Shown here one piece after another: positions 1 to 9,339 of a stretch of DNA of 64,000 nucleotides. The stretch is taken from contig JAFGAC010000156.1 in assembly GCA_016933835.1 (NCBI GenBank), forward strand, positions 41,831 to 105,830, written 5' to 3'. The notes under the pieces were generated by a model. That model had not been told where the DNA came from. It saw nothing but the letters and a program-made list of their open reading frames with translations, and searched no databases. The DNA is from Clostridiales bacterium. GTDB taxonomy: Bacteria; Bacillota; Clostridia; Peptostreptococcales; Acidaminobacteraceae. Each line of letters opens with the position of its first letter. The first letter of the stretch is position 1. The translations under genes were made by a program, and so were the position numbers.

Positions 1-504
1 TTAACAACAGGTACTGCCTACATTATTCCCTGGGCAATATTCTTAGGTGCTATTGCACAATTATTTGCAGCTGCTTCAGATTCAAAGAAAAATAACGTTT
101 TTGGCACTACTGCTTTTGCAGGTTATGGATTGTTTTGGCTTGGTGTTGCAGCGTCATGGATGATCAGCAATGGCATGTTTGGTGAAACAATGGCTGCCAA
201 TGCAGATGTGAAACAGCTTGGCGTCGCATTTATCGGATATCTCATATTTTCATTAGTTATGACAGTCGCTTCGATGGAAACTAACAAAATGCTATTTACC
301 ATATTTGTTTTGATTGATTTCCTTTTTCTAGGTCTTGCGTTAAGTGTAATTTGGGGAATTGAAGTTGGGCATACGCTTGCTGCATACTCCGAATTACTTA
401 TTTCACTTGTAGGTTTCTATGGCTTTGCAGCCAATATCTTGAATTCTCATTTTGGAAAAGTAACATTGCCAGTTGGAAAACCTTTCGGAATCTTTAAAAA
501 ATAA
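1..504 (+). CDS. Acetate uptake transporter, GPR1/FUN34/YaaH (SatP) family, 5' truncated by window edge
   Basis: The frame is open from base 1, so the start lies outside the window; 167 codons are visible. The visible part is almost entirely hydrophobic, with about five membrane segments and short loops (AAASDSKKN, ASMETNKM). It ends in the polar tail PVGKPFGIFKK. The spacing of helices and the motif YGLFWLGVAASW match the GPR1/FUN34/YaaH family, whose members move acetate or succinate across the cytoplasmic membrane with protons. The conserved N-terminal NPAPLG motif would lie upstream and cannot be checked. A strong terminator follows directly, so this is the last gene of its unit. Family call is good; the substrate is inferred from the family. 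Confidence 0.8.
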   Translation, partial: LTTGTAYIIPWAIFLGAIAQLFAAASDSKKNNVFGTTAFAGYGLFWLGVAASWMISNGMFGETMAANADVKQLGVAFIGYLIFSLVMTVASMETNKMLFTIFVLIDFLFLGLALSVIWGIEVGHTLAAYSELLISLVGFYGFAANILNSHFGKVTLPVGKPFGIFKK

Positions 505-530
505 ATTTAAGAAGAATCTATGCAAAAGCA

Positions 531-566
531 AAACAAGACGAGATTATTCCCGTCTTGTTTTTTTAT
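531..566 (+). terminator. Rho-independent terminator after the acetate-type transporter
   Basis: The arms aacaagacg and cgtcttgtt (532-540 and 551-559) pair perfectly around a 10-base loop. A run of seven T follows. It lies 27 bases after the transporter stop codon. Confidence 0.85.
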
Positions 567-722
567 GGCACTAATATGGCGATTATTGTGCACTTCCTAC
601 TGCATTTAGTATATTGCATCGTATTGAGATTGAAAAGTATATAAACTCATTTGTCATTTTTAAAAAGTTGACATTTTATTGACACTGTGAGAACATTTAA
701 ATATAGAAAGGAGTAATTTTTT

Positions 723-2210
723 ATGCCTAATCGATATAAAAGCAATCTTGATTATATGATGCATCTTCTAAATATCAGTGGAAAAGAAATGTCAGACGCC
801 ATTTATGTGGATGTCTCTTTAATCAGCAAATGGCGAAATAAAAAAAGAAAACTCAATAGCAAATCTCCTTATTTTGATCAACTAGTCTTGTATATATTGA
901 ATGTGGACAAAGAGAATCAGTATTTGAAACTCAGGAATTTCTTCTCAAATGAAGATCTTGAAATTAAAACTGTCATTGACTTAAAGTCATATTTGGAATT
1001 ATTTTTGATGAACGATACCTCAAATATCGAAAATTCACCTTTGAGTATAACTTTGACTTCAGATCAAGAAAGCGATATCTATGATTACAAAATTAGAGTC
1101 TATAAAGACAATTTTGGCAGGAGAGAAGCAGTTATAAAATTTCTGGACAACATCTTGTCCATGAATACACCTCAGGAATTATTGCTTATCAGCCAAGAAG
1201 ACATGACATGGATGCTTGAGGATACTGAATTCTTGAAAGAATGGAATGAAAAATTTTCTAAAATAATCAATAGAAAACACCATATAAAAATTATACACTT
1301 TGTCGACAGAGATGTGCAGGATATCTCCTCCATCATCAAATACTGGGTTCCTCTCTATTCAAATAGAAATATTGATTCCTACTACTATTCAAAATTCAAT
1401 GACGAAAACATTAAGACGACACTTTTTATTATAAAGGACAAATTGGCTGTATTCGGCATCAATTACAAAAACAATCAGGCTAAAAGATATACCGCACTTT
1501 ATGGTGACAGCGCAAGCCTTGAACTCTATGAGAACATGTTCAACAATTACCTTATAGATTCAAAACCTCTCGTCATGAAATTTGCTTCAAACAAAATAAG
1601 TGAATTCCTTCTTGCACTCAATAAAGAATATAAAAAACTTTCCTCAATCAATTATTTTTCTCATATGCCTACAATGATGCACATGACGCCAAATCATTTA
1701 AAAGAAATATTAGAATCTAATCAGGTTGACAAAAATAAAATTGATGAAATAATGGCATTTCATCAAAATTTCAGAGATGTTAAATTCAAGTCCACACGCA
1801 TTATCTACAATATGTCTTCTATGAACCATTTATTGACATCAAAAACTATAATTCACAATGAATTGAGTTTTCTAGCTGAAAAAGAAATTTATATAGGCAT
1901 AGAAATGAATTTAGAATTGTTAGAGGAATTTTCCAATACTTTAAATAATGATACTTCGATTGAAATGGTATTTGTAGATTTTCATGAATCGCATTTAAAT
2001 CTACCCATTAATTTTGCTGTTTCACAAGATAACTTTTCCATATCCTACAGTCCTATGAATATGCAAGAATTGAACTTTGCTGAGGAAGCTACAACGGTTG
2101 CCGCATTTGAACATTTTTTCGAAAGCATCTGGTCTTCCATTCCAAGAATAAAAAAAGATAAAAACCAGACCATAAAAACGATCAATGCTGTTATGAATTC
2201 AATTAAATAA
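723..2210 (+). CDS. Uncharacterised protein with N-terminal helix-turn-helix
   Basis: This 495-residue soluble protein starts with an XRE-like helix-turn-helix region (about residues 8-45). The stretch SGKEMSDAIYVDVSLISKWR reads as helix, turn and recognition helix, followed by a basic patch RNKKRKLN. The remaining 440 residues match no family I recognise and have no membrane segment. They are rich in Ile, Asn and Lys, with patches such as SMNTPQELLLISQEDMTWML. The ATG follows GAAAGGAG with 9 bases between. The gene is flanked by a terminator upstream and a lipoprotein gene downstream on the same strand. A DNA-binding regulator with a large sensory or effector domain is a reasonable guess; its targets cannot be read from the sequence. 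Confidence 0.7.
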   Translation: MPNRYKSNLDYMMHLLNISGKEMSDAIYVDVSLISKWRNKKRKLNSKSPYFDQLVLYILNVDKENQYLKLRNFFSNEDLEIKTVIDLKSYLELFLMNDTSNIENSPLSITLTSDQESDIYDYKIRVYKDNFGRREAVIKFLDNILSMNTPQELLLISQEDMTWMLEDTEFLKEWNEKFSKIINRKHHIKIIHFVDRDVQDISSIIKYWVPLYSNRNIDSYYYSKFNDENIKTTLFIIKDKLAVFGINYKNNQAKRYTALYGDSASLELYENMFNNYLIDSKPLVMKFASNKISEFLLALNKEYKKLSSINYFSHMPTMMHMTPNHLKEILESNQVDKNKIDEIMAFHQNFRDVKFKSTRIIYNMSSMNHLLTSKTIIHNELSFLAEKEIYIGIEMNLELLEEFSNTLNNDTSIEMVFVDFHESHLNLPINFAVSQDNFSISYSPMNMQELNFAEEATTVAAFEHFFESIWSSIPRIKKDKNQTIKTINAVMNSIK

Positions 2211-2253
2211 TTGACATGCCCCATGGCTAAATCGAGTTGACACTCCCCACAAA
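2211..2253. repeat. Degenerate IS200/IS605-like end fragment (tentative)
   Basis: In the 197-base gap, read on the minus strand, the phrases CCATGGGGCATGTCAA and GTGGGGAGTGTCAAC occur about 15 bases apart. Both resemble the conserved right end of tnpB-carrying IS200/IS605 elements, where a GTGGG hairpin is followed by GTGTCAA. No transposase gene is nearby. The rest of the gap (2254-2407) holds only weak stems and the ribosome-binding site of the lipoprotein gene. This rests on memory of the family consensus and is tentative. Confidence 0.3.
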
Positions 2254-2407
2254 AAAATGAGACTGCTGAAACAAGGGACTTTTCGGCGAAATTTGGTAAT
2301 ATACAGAAACAGTTCGGCCTAAAATAATAAGTTTAATTGTTTTTTTTATCATTCAATATGGGTATATATTCAATGCCAATTTATCATTTTATCAGGGAGA
2401 GGATGTT

Positions 2408-3199
2408 ATGAAAAAAACGTTGATTATACTTTTGATATTCACAATAGCAATGAGTATGACGGCTTGTGAAAAGGTAAGCTATCTGCTTGGTTTTGATGAA
2501 CCGCCGCCACCTGCTTGGGCTGGAGGGATGGATGATCCCGGCCCTATAATGGACCCATCACCTATTGCACCTTCAAACGAGGATGATGGTATGAACACTG
2601 ATGAAGGAGATAATGCAATTGTTGAATCGAACAATGATCAACAAAATATGAATTTGTGGGAATTGGTCTCTACAGAAGAAATCATTCCACAAACCTATAC
2701 AACAGGTGACAGCAATGATTCCAGACTTTATACATTTGAGTATTCTGGGAATGCAATTGATTGCCACTATGAACGCACAGTATATGATGGCATAAAAAAA
2801 CAGTATTTATCTGAACTGATAGACACTTCCGGTTCATGGACTTTATCAAATGAGGATGGCGCTTTTTTACCTGAAGAAAATGTTACTGTAATTCTTGGAA
2901 CTCAAATTTCAAATTTCGAACGCATCAGCACCAATTACACCGGTGTATCGTCTTGGGCTTATATTGACGAAGCAACAGCAGCTTTTGGAAATGCTTCAGG
3001 GACTATTTTAAAAAGTAAAGATGGCATTTCAATGAGCAAATCAGAAATCATCGATGGCGTGATTACAATCCCAAGCAATAGCCTTGAAGTAACTGCCCAA
3101 ATGGGCACAGGTACTCTTGGACAACAAAAAGCACTTTTCGTTGTCATAAGCAATCAAGGAAAAATTGGTGGCATCAAATACATCTATGAATGGCAATAA
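2408..3199 (+). CDS. Predicted lipoprotein, unknown function
   Basis: The protein has 263 residues. A classic type II signal peptide ends in the lipobox SMTAC, so Cys20 should be lipidated and the protein anchored outside the membrane. Residues 30-80 form a disordered, acidic and proline-rich tether (PPPPAWAGG, then many D, E and N). Residues 85-263 look like a beta-rich domain with SGSWTLSNEDG and ISNQGKIGGIKYIYEW, which fits a lipocalin- or meiosis-like surface domain, but I do not recognise the family. The start is supported by GGGAGAGG nine bases upstream. It stands alone between the HTH gene and convergent corA. Confidence 0.75.
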   Translation: MKKTLIILLIFTIAMSMTACEKVSYLLGFDEPPPPAWAGGMDDPGPIMDPSPIAPSNEDDGMNTDEGDNAIVESNNDQQNMNLWELVSTEEIIPQTYTTGDSNDSRLYTFEYSGNAIDCHYERTVYDGIKKQYLSELIDTSGSWTLSNEDGAFLPEENVTVILGTQISNFERISTNYTGVSSWAYIDEATAAFGNASGTILKSKDGISMSKSEIIDGVITIPSNSLEVTAQMGTGTLGQQKALFVVISNQGKIGGIKYIYEWQ

Positions 3200-3205
3200 A
3201 TCAAA

Positions 3206-3239
3206 TGAGTCTGCTTATAAAGCAGACTCACAATTTTTT
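3206..3239. terminator. Bidirectional terminator between lipoprotein gene and corA
   Basis: Ten-base perfect arms tgagtctgct / agcagactca (3206-3215, 3221-3230) are followed by TTTTTT on the plus strand. The convergent corA gene ends ten bases further on, so it may serve both. Confidence 0.8.
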
Positions 3240-3248
3240 CATAATCAA

Positions 3249-4289
3249 TCAATACCATTTCTTTATCTTGAAATAACTCAACATACCTACCGCGATAACA
3301 ATACACGAAACAATAAAAAAATAATATCCTAATTGAAAATCAAGTACAGGCATGTTAGTGAAATTCATTCCGAATACCCCTGATAAAAAAGACAAAGGAA
3401 TAAAAACTGCTGAAAAAATAGTCAAAGTTGTCATAATCTTATTCATATTATTACTCATGTTGGAACTATTCGTCTCAGATAAACTCGATGCCATCTCACG
3501 GTACATGATTACAGAATCGGTAACTTGATTTAAATGGTCCTTGATATCTTCAAAATATATTTTAACCTCTTCTGAGATAAATTTTTGATTGCTTCCGAGA
3601 AAATTATGAAAAACATCTTTAATCGGAATAACAGCACTTTTAATCAGCAATAACTCTTTTCTAAGTGAATAAATAGCTTCCATAGAAATATTTTCTTCCT
3701 CAATAATTTGTTCTTCCAACTCATCTAAGCCGATTGATAAAAACAAAAGTATATCAAAATACTGATCAACCAAAGCATCAACCAATGCATAGTAAAGATA
3801 ATCTACCTTCATCTCTCTGATATTACCTTTTTTTTCTCTAATTCTTTCTCTGATTGGGTCAAAAACATCTCCTTGTTCTTCTTGAAAAGTAATCAGCAGA
3901 TTGTCCATCAATATCATGGAAAGGTGTTCATGAATGATTTTTTCACTTTTTAAATAAACCATTTTAAAGACAGAAAAAAGATAATGTTCATGTATTTCTA
4001 TTTTACTTCTATGAGAAACATGAACAATGTCTTCCAAAACCAATGGATTGATTTTAAATTTCTCACCTATTTCTTTTATAAACTCTGTTCGATTCAGCCC
4101 AATCACATTTAACCATTTTAGCTTCTGGTCTTTCTTTATTTCATCTATACTATCAATAATGTTAAATTCAAAATCCTCTTCATCATAAACAAGCAATTCC
4201 AATTTATGCGGTGTTCGCTTGTACTCTCCTGTATAAATAAGCATTCCAGGCGGTTGATTCAAGTTATGTCTATGGCTGTTTGATAACAT
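3249..4289 (-). CDS. corA: CorA family magnesium/cobalt transporter
   Basis: CorA forms a pentameric channel that takes up Mg2+ (or Co2+/Ni2+) across the cytoplasmic membrane. The C-terminus shows the diagnostic signature GVFGMNF between two membrane helices (roughly residues 285-345 of about 346), and the long N-terminal cytoplasmic domain is acidic and helical. Three ATG codons lie in tandem at 4287-4295. The Shine-Dalgarno GAGAGGGA abuts the first, so the third ATG (7 bases from GAGGG) is the most likely start and is used here. The gene stands alone. No M-box-like leader was recognised in the short upstream gap. Confidence 0.9.
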   Translation of the reverse strand: MLSNSHRHNLNQPPGMLIYTGEYKRTPHKLELLVYDEEDFEFNIIDSIDEIKKDQKLKWLNVIGLNRTEFIKEIGEKFKINPLVLEDIVHVSHRSKIEIHEHYLFSVFKMVYLKSEKIIHEHLSMILMDNLLITFQEEQGDVFDPIRERIREKKGNIREMKVDYLYYALVDALVDQYFDILLFLSIGLDELEEQIIEEENISMEAIYSLRKELLLIKSAVIPIKDVFHNFLGSNQKFISEEVKIYFEDIKDHLNQVTDSVIMYREMASSLSETNSSNMSNNMNKIMTTLTIFSAVFIPLSFLSGVFGMNFTNMPVLDFQLGYYFFIVSCIVIAVGMLSYFKIKKWY

Positions 4290-4358
4290 CATCATTCCCT
4301 CTCAATCATTACATTTTCTTTCAAGTATATCATCATTTGTTTTACTTTGCTAATTATG

Positions 4359-4388
4359 AAAAATGCCTGCATTTATAAATACAGACAT
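4359..4388 (-). terminator. Terminator of the nucleoside-type ABC/amidohydrolase operon
   Basis: On the minus strand a stem with arms close to ATGTCTGTATTT / AAATGCAGGCAT (one G-T and one mismatch) is followed by TTTTT. It begins 6 bases after the amidohydrolase stop. Confidence 0.7.
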
Positions 4389-4393
4389 TTTTT

Positions 4394-5743
4394 CTATCTT
4401 AAAATTTTAGAGAACTCATTTACCTTTTGAGCAAATTCTTCTTCATTTATGTTTTTGAATTTTCCATCTTTAAACACTATTTCTCCGCCTACCATAGTCA
4501 TGGCAACAGGTTCATTGATTCCAACAACACCGGGCATAGCAGCAGGATCATCATGGCAGCCTGAATAATTCATTTTGCTTGAGTCTATAAAGAACATGTC
4601 AGCACATTTTCCGACTTCAAGACTTCCTATATCATCTCTACCCAAAATTCTTGCACTGCCTCTTGTGGCGATCTTTAAAATCTCGCTTGCATCAGGAGAT
4701 TTTTCTTTGTATTGCAATCTTTGAAGCAGATATGCTGTCCTAATTTCAGCCAATAAATTTGAATTGTCATTTGATGCACTTCCATCAACCGCCAAGCCTA
4801 CTGGTATATCCATTTCCAGCATTTCACTGACTCTTGCAATGCCTGATGAAAGTTTCATGTTTGATACTGGACAATGGGCCACCCCAGTTTTAGTCTCTGC
4901 CAAACGTTTCATTTCATCATCATTGAAAAATATGCCGTGTGCATAAAAAACATCTGACCCTATCCAATCAACACTTTCCATGTAGGCAAGGGGTCTCAAC
5001 CCAAAAGTCTTTTCACAAAATTCAACTTCGTCTTCTGTTTCAGAAAGATGTGTATGCAACCGCACACCATATTTTCTTGCAAGTTTTGCACTGTCTCTCA
5101 TAATCCCGCTGTCAACTGAAAACGGTGAACAAGGTGCCAATACAATTTGACTGAAAGAACCATGATTTTTATCATGATACTTCTTGATTAATCTTTCACT
5201 GTCCTCAAGAATTTCTTCGGACGTCTGAACAAGGTCATCCGGCGGTAATCCGCCATCAGACTTTCCTAAAGACATGCTGCCACGACTTGCATGGAGTCTG
5301 ACACCTAATTCTCTTGCGGCATCAAATTGCACATCAATCAGATTCTCTTGATTTTTAGGAAAAACATAATGATGGTCAAGGATTGTTGTACACCCGTATT
5401 TTACAAGCTCACCCATAGCTGTCATACTTGCTGCATAAAGCATGTCTGTCGTCAGAAAACGCCATCTTTCATAGAGCCATAGAAGCCAGTCAAACAATTC
5501 CAATTTTTGAATCTCTGGAATGTTTCTAGTAAGCACTTGATAGAAATGATGATGTGTATTGATTAAACCTGGATATACAAAATACTTTGTACCGTCAATA
5601 ATTTCAGCGTCAGGTTCAACAATATCAATATCTATTTTTTCAATATTTGAGTCTACAATTAAAATATCGCAATTAAATAATTGTCGATCATTGTCATCAC
5701 AAGTGACAATTGCTTTGCAGTTTTTAATCAGAATTTTATTCAT
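4394..5743 (-). CDS. Amidohydrolase, 8-oxoguanine deaminase-like (SsnA/TrzN group)
   Basis: This 449-residue cytosolic TIM-barrel metalloenzyme belongs to the COG0402 group, which deaminates purines or triazines. Metal ligands are visible: NTHHHFYQ (His64/His66), HTHLSE (His232), YAHG (His269) and VDGSASND (Asp320). The phrase NTHHHFYQ with a following FDWL matches 8-oxoguanine deaminases better than guanine deaminase. It is the last gene of the operon with the BMP-type ABC transporter, 11 bases after the permease gene, so it probably deaminates the imported purine. Alternatives are guanine deaminase or another aminohydrolase; the exact substrate is inferred. Confidence 0.8.
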   Translation of the reverse strand: MNKILIKNCKAIVTCDDNDRQLFNCDILIVDSNIEKIDIDIVEPDAEIIDGTKYFVYPGLINTHHHFYQVLTRNIPEIQKLELFDWLLWLYERWRFLTTDMLYAASMTAMGELVKYGCTTILDHHYVFPKNQENLIDVQFDAARELGVRLHASRGSMSLGKSDGGLPPDDLVQTSEEILEDSERLIKKYHDKNHGSFSQIVLAPCSPFSVDSGIMRDSAKLARKYGVRLHTHLSETEDEVEFCEKTFGLRPLAYMESVDWIGSDVFYAHGIFFNDDEMKRLAETKTGVAHCPVSNMKLSSGIARVSEMLEMDIPVGLAVDGSASNDNSNLLAEIRTAYLLQRLQYKEKSPDASEILKIATRGSARILGRDDIGSLEVGKCADMFFIDSSKMNYSGCHDDPAAMPGVVGINEPVAMTMVGGEIVFKDGKFKNINEEEFAQKVNEFSKILR

Positions 5744-5754
5744 AATATCTTCTC

Positions 5755-6687
5755 CTATCTTTCTTCCCTGTCATAGGATTTACCTAATGCCTCGGGCTCT
5801 CCTATATGTTTATGTTGAGTATTGATTGTGACAATAATTAGTACAATTATTGTCAGCAGATAAGGCATCATGTTCAAAAAGAAAGGTGATACTGTCACTC
5901 CTATCGCTTGCATCCTATAGCCAAGCGCCTCTACTCCTCCAAACAAATAAGCGCCAAAAACAGCCCGTGCAGGATTCCATACTGCAAAAATAACCAAGGC
6001 TACTGCAAGCCAGCCTCTTCCTCCAGACATGTTTTCAACCCAACTAGGTGCTGATGCTAAAGAAAGATATGCACCGCCAATACCGGCAAGCATTCCTCCA
6101 ATTACAGTGTATAAATATCTCAATCTAAATACATTGACTCCTAAAGAATCAGCTGCACCGGGATTTTCTCCAGTTGCACGCAAATTCAACCCTTGTCGTG
6201 TTCTATAAATATAAAACCAAAGAACAAATATTAGAATATATGAAAAATAAACTAATAGATTATGGTTGAAAAATATAGTCCCAATAACAGGTATCTTCGA
6301 TAAGATTGGAATAGGAACGATTTCAAATTTTACAGGAGCCGGCATACCTATATAAGGTTTGCCTAAATACCCTGATAACCCTGTTCCAAAAATAGTCAGT
6401 GCAAGTCCACTTACTACTTGATTGGCTTTCAATGTAATTGTTATAAAGCTATGAATCAAGGCAAGAATCCCTCCACCCAAAGCCGCTACAAGTACTGCCA
6501 AGAACAAATTATGTGTCAAATATCCCATCATGAAGCCACTCACTGCTCCGACTAACATCATACCTTCTAATCCTAAATTTTGCACTCCTGATTTCTCAGT
6601 AACAATCTCTCCAAGCGCTGCAAAGAGGATTGGTGTTCCAGAAGTGATCGCTGCTGCCAATATAGCTATAAGCATGTTGAATGTCAT
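5755..6687 (-). CDS. ABC transporter permease, BMP/nucleoside type (second permease)
   Basis: The protein has 310 residues with about eight hydrophobic helices. It has the family phrases ALGEIVTEKSGVQNLGLEGM near the N-terminus, RATGENPGAADSLGVNV in the cytoplasmic coupling loop, and GGRGWLAVALVIFAVWNP. These are typical of the smaller permease of nucleoside/purine importers (YufQ/NupQ type). It forms a heterodimeric channel with the preceding gene product. Fourteen-base spacing from the first permease gene and 11 bases to the amidohydrolase gene indicate one operon. The start ATG follows a GAGG-rich sequence. Confidence 0.88.
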   Translation of the reverse strand: MTFNMLIAILAAAITSGTPILFAALGEIVTEKSGVQNLGLEGMMLVGAVSGFMMGYLTHNLFLAVLVAALGGGILALIHSFITITLKANQVVSGLALTIFGTGLSGYLGKPYIGMPAPVKFEIVPIPILSKIPVIGTIFFNHNLLVYFSYILIFVLWFYIYRTRQGLNLRATGENPGAADSLGVNVFRLRYLYTVIGGMLAGIGGAYLSLASAPSWVENMSGGRGWLAVALVIFAVWNPARAVFGAYLFGGVEALGYRMQAIGVTVSPFFLNMMPYLLTIIVLIIVTINTQHKHIGEPEALGKSYDREER

Positions 6688-6700
6688 CTAAAACCCTCCT

Positions 6701-7771
6701 CTATTTGATTATTCTAATTTTATATCTTGCAAATATATCTCCACCTAGAACAAAAAACAAGATTGCGCCTTGAAGCATTGTTGCAGTTGCTGCAGGTATG
6801 CCATGCATTTGGATGGAAAAACCACCATTGATCAAACCTCCAAATAAAATTGAAACAACTACAATCACAAACGGATTTAATTTTGAAAGCCACGCAACAA
6901 TAATTGCTGAATAACCAAGTCCAATAGATAAATGTGGATCCAATTTATGAACGACCCCAGATACCTCCGTCATTCCACCAAGACCTGCTAGAGCACCTGA
7001 TACCATCATTACAAGAATAATATTCTTTTTGATATCCATTCCTGAGTAACGTGCTACATTTCTACTTTCACCAATCACTTTTACTTCATATCCCCATCTT
7101 GTTTTATTTAAAACAAAGTATAAAATAATTGCTGTTAGCAATGCAAAAATAATTCCTAGATGAACTCTAGTCGAAGCAAAGGTTGGAAGCCATGCATTTC
7201 TCACAAAAGTTTCAGTCTCTGGAAAATTTGAACCGTATGGATTTTTCAATGGCCCATAGACAAAATAATCGATAATATTGATAGCCACATAATTCAGCAT
7301 AAGTGATGTTATAACTTCATTTACATTCCAATATGATTTTGCAAGCCCCGGAATCAAAGCCCATAATCCACCTGCAATCATTGCAGCAATCATCATTAAA
7401 ACAATCAAGGGTATTGATGGTAAATTTGGAAAAGAAAGTGCAATCACCGAAGCTGCCAAGGCACCCAATAAAAGTTGCCCTTCTGCACCTATATTCCATA
7501 TAACCATTTTAAACGCCATCGCTATTCCAAAACTTGCCATCATCAAGGGTATCGCTTTTACTAATGTTTCAGAAAATCCATAACTGCTTCCAAAAGCACT
7601 TTTGAACATTACACGATAAACTTCAAATGGATTTTGACCAGTCATTTGTAAAAAAACAGAACTGAAAATCAATGCTGCAAATACAGATACTACAGTAACC
7701 AGCAATCCTATCCACTTTGGTGTTTGCAGCCTTTTTTCCAAAATTATTTTTCTTTTATTCTGATTAGACAT
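6701..7771 (-). CDS. ABC transporter permease, BMP/nucleoside type (first permease)
   Basis: The protein has about 356 residues. A cytoplasmic, basic N-terminus (NQNKRKIILEKR) precedes eight or more membrane helices. Phrases such as NIGAEGQLLLGALAA, NEVITSLMLNYVA and VIGESRNVARYSGMD are typical of the larger permease of BMP-type nucleoside importers (YufP/NupP type). A GTG at 7780 is in frame, but the ATG at 7771 is preceded by AAGGTGA at a normal distance, so it is taken as the start. It overlaps the ATPase stop codon by 8 bases, which suggests translational coupling. Confidence 0.88.
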   Translation of the reverse strand: MSNQNKRKIILEKRLQTPKWIGLLVTVVSVFAALIFSSVFLQMTGQNPFEVYRVMFKSAFGSSYGFSETLVKAIPLMMASFGIAMAFKMVIWNIGAEGQLLLGALAASVIALSFPNLPSIPLIVLMMIAAMIAGGLWALIPGLAKSYWNVNEVITSLMLNYVAINIIDYFVYGPLKNPYGSNFPETETFVRNAWLPTFASTRVHLGIIFALLTAIILYFVLNKTRWGYEVKVIGESRNVARYSGMDIKKNIILVMMVSGALAGLGGMTEVSGVVHKLDPHLSIGLGYSAIIVAWLSKLNPFVIVVVSILFGGLINGGFSIQMHGIPAATATMLQGAILFFVLGGDIFARYKIRIIK

Positions 7772-9287
7772 TGGAATCACCTTCTCTCACATCTGTTCCT
7801 GACATCATCAATCCAACAACTTCAAGTTTCGCCTCTTCTACTGGCAATACTCCCATTAATCGGCCTTCATATATAACTGCTATTCGATCAGCCATTTTAT
7901 AAATTTCATCTAAATCTTCAGAAATTAAAAGTACAGCAGCTCCTTCATTTTTTTCTTTTATAAGTATTTCATGAACAAAATCTGTTGCACCAATATCAAG
8001 CCCTCTAATTGGATATACAGCAACAATCAATTTTGGATCAATATCTGTTTCTCTCGCCAATAATAATTTTTGTAGATTCCCACCTGACATCATTTTAACC
8101 GGTGAATCAACAGTGGGTATTTTTACATCAAATTTTTCAACAAGTTCGATCGCTTTAGCTCTTGTTGTATTTGAATTCAAGAAATTAATTCCGTATTTCT
8201 TGTTTCGATAATCTTTCAGCAAAACATTGTCAATAACACTTAAATTTGCAGCCAAACCCATACCATAGCGATCCTCTGGTACAAAAGCGACTCCTTTATC
8301 TATAATCTCTCTGATTGATTGATTTGATAAATCTTCACCGTAAAGAATTATTTTCCCATTGGTCAATTCTCTCAATCCTGTAATCGCTTCAGATAAAATT
8401 CTCTGTCCATTTCCAGCAACACCTGCTATCGCAAGTATTTCGCCACTATGCACTTCTAATGTAAATTTATCCAGTGCCAACAATCCCTTATCATTTAATG
8501 CTGACACATTTTCAAGTTTAAGAGCAACTTCACCTATTGTTTTATTCGTATTTTTTCTTCCTCTAGCAATTTCCCTTCCTACCATCAAATTTGCAAGTTC
8601 ACTTGTATCTGTATCAATCTTCATCATTGACTTGACACTCAGTCCTGCTCTTAAAACAGTGATACGATCTGCAAAATCCATAACTTCATGCATTTTATGT
8701 GTTATAAATACAATGGCTTTCCCTTCATTTGCCATATTTCTGAGTATTTTGAATAAATCATTGACTTCTTGAGGTGTAAGAACTGCCGTTGGCTCATCCA
8801 AAATCAAAATATCTGCCCCTTTATAGAGCATTTTTATGATTTCAACCCTCTGTTGTTCACCAATAGAAAGTTGCCAAATTTTTGCTTTTGGATGAACTTC
8901 CAAACCAAATCTGTGGGATATACCTTTTATTCTAGCTTCAGTTTCTTCAATATTTAGAATGCTGCTACCTTTTTGGCCAAGCATAACATTTTCAATAACA
9001 GAAAAAGGTTTTACCAAGCGAAAATTTTGATGCACCATTCCAACGCCTGCTTGAATTGCATCTTTAGGAGACTTAAAATCAACATGAACATCATCCAGAA
9101 AAATTTCACCTTTATCCGGTTTATATAGCCCTGTGAGAATGTTCATTAAAGTACTTTTGCCTGCACCATTTTCTCCAAGAAGTGCATGGATTTCCCCTTT
9201 AAAAATTTCTAAGTTCACCTGATCATTAGCAATTACTCCAGGAAACGTTTTTCTTATGCCAACCATTTTTACAGCGATTTCTGACAT
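7764..9287 (-). CDS. ABC transporter ATPase with two nucleotide-binding domains, BMP/nucleoside type
   Basis: The 507-residue protein carries two ABC domains, as in sugar- and nucleoside-type importers (YufO/NupO). Domain 1 has Walker A GENGAGKST (38-46), signature LSIGEQQRVEI and Walker B ILILDEPTAVL. Domain 2 has a degenerate P-loop (GVAGNGQ) and MSGGNLQKLLLARE. Its second Walker B reads YPIRGLDIGA rather than the usual PTRGLD form, a mild oddity. It energises the two permeases encoded downstream. The start follows AAAGGGGG. Confidence 0.9.
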   Translation of the reverse strand: MSEIAVKMVGIRKTFPGVIANDQVNLEIFKGEIHALLGENGAGKSTLMNILTGLYKPDKGEIFLDDVHVDFKSPKDAIQAGVGMVHQNFRLVKPFSVIENVMLGQKGSSILNIEETEARIKGISHRFGLEVHPKAKIWQLSIGEQQRVEIIKMLYKGADILILDEPTAVLTPQEVNDLFKILRNMANEGKAIVFITHKMHEVMDFADRITVLRAGLSVKSMMKIDTDTSELANLMVGREIARGRKNTNKTIGEVALKLENVSALNDKGLLALDKFTLEVHSGEILAIAGVAGNGQRILSEAITGLRELTNGKIILYGEDLSNQSIREIIDKGVAFVPEDRYGMGLAANLSVIDNVLLKDYRNKKYGINFLNSNTTRAKAIELVEKFDVKIPTVDSPVKMMSGGNLQKLLLARETDIDPKLIVAVYPIRGLDIGATDFVHEILIKEKNEGAAVLLISEDLDEIYKMADRIAVIYEGRLMGVLPVEEAKLEVVGLMMSGTDVREGDSNV

Positions 9288-9306
9288 AATATCCCCCTTT
9301 AATTGA

Positions 9307-9330
9307 AAAGGCTGGTTTTACCCAGCCTTT
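9307..9330 (-). terminator. Intercistronic hairpin between binding-protein and ATPase genes
   Basis: The arms aaaggctgg / ccagccttt (9307-9315, 9322-9330) pair perfectly. On the minus strand the stem is followed by only TTTTC. It is probably a partial terminator or an mRNA stabiliser that keeps binding-protein transcript in excess over the rest of the operon. Confidence 0.6.
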
Positions 9331-9339
9331 AATACTAGT

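Noticed and set aside
668..707. TTGACA-N17-TATAGA promoter before the HTH gene at 723
   Set aside because: The transcript would begin at or behind the Shine-Dalgarno GAAAGGAG, so a normal leader is impossible; the upstream TTGACA (668) has no -10 at the right distance.
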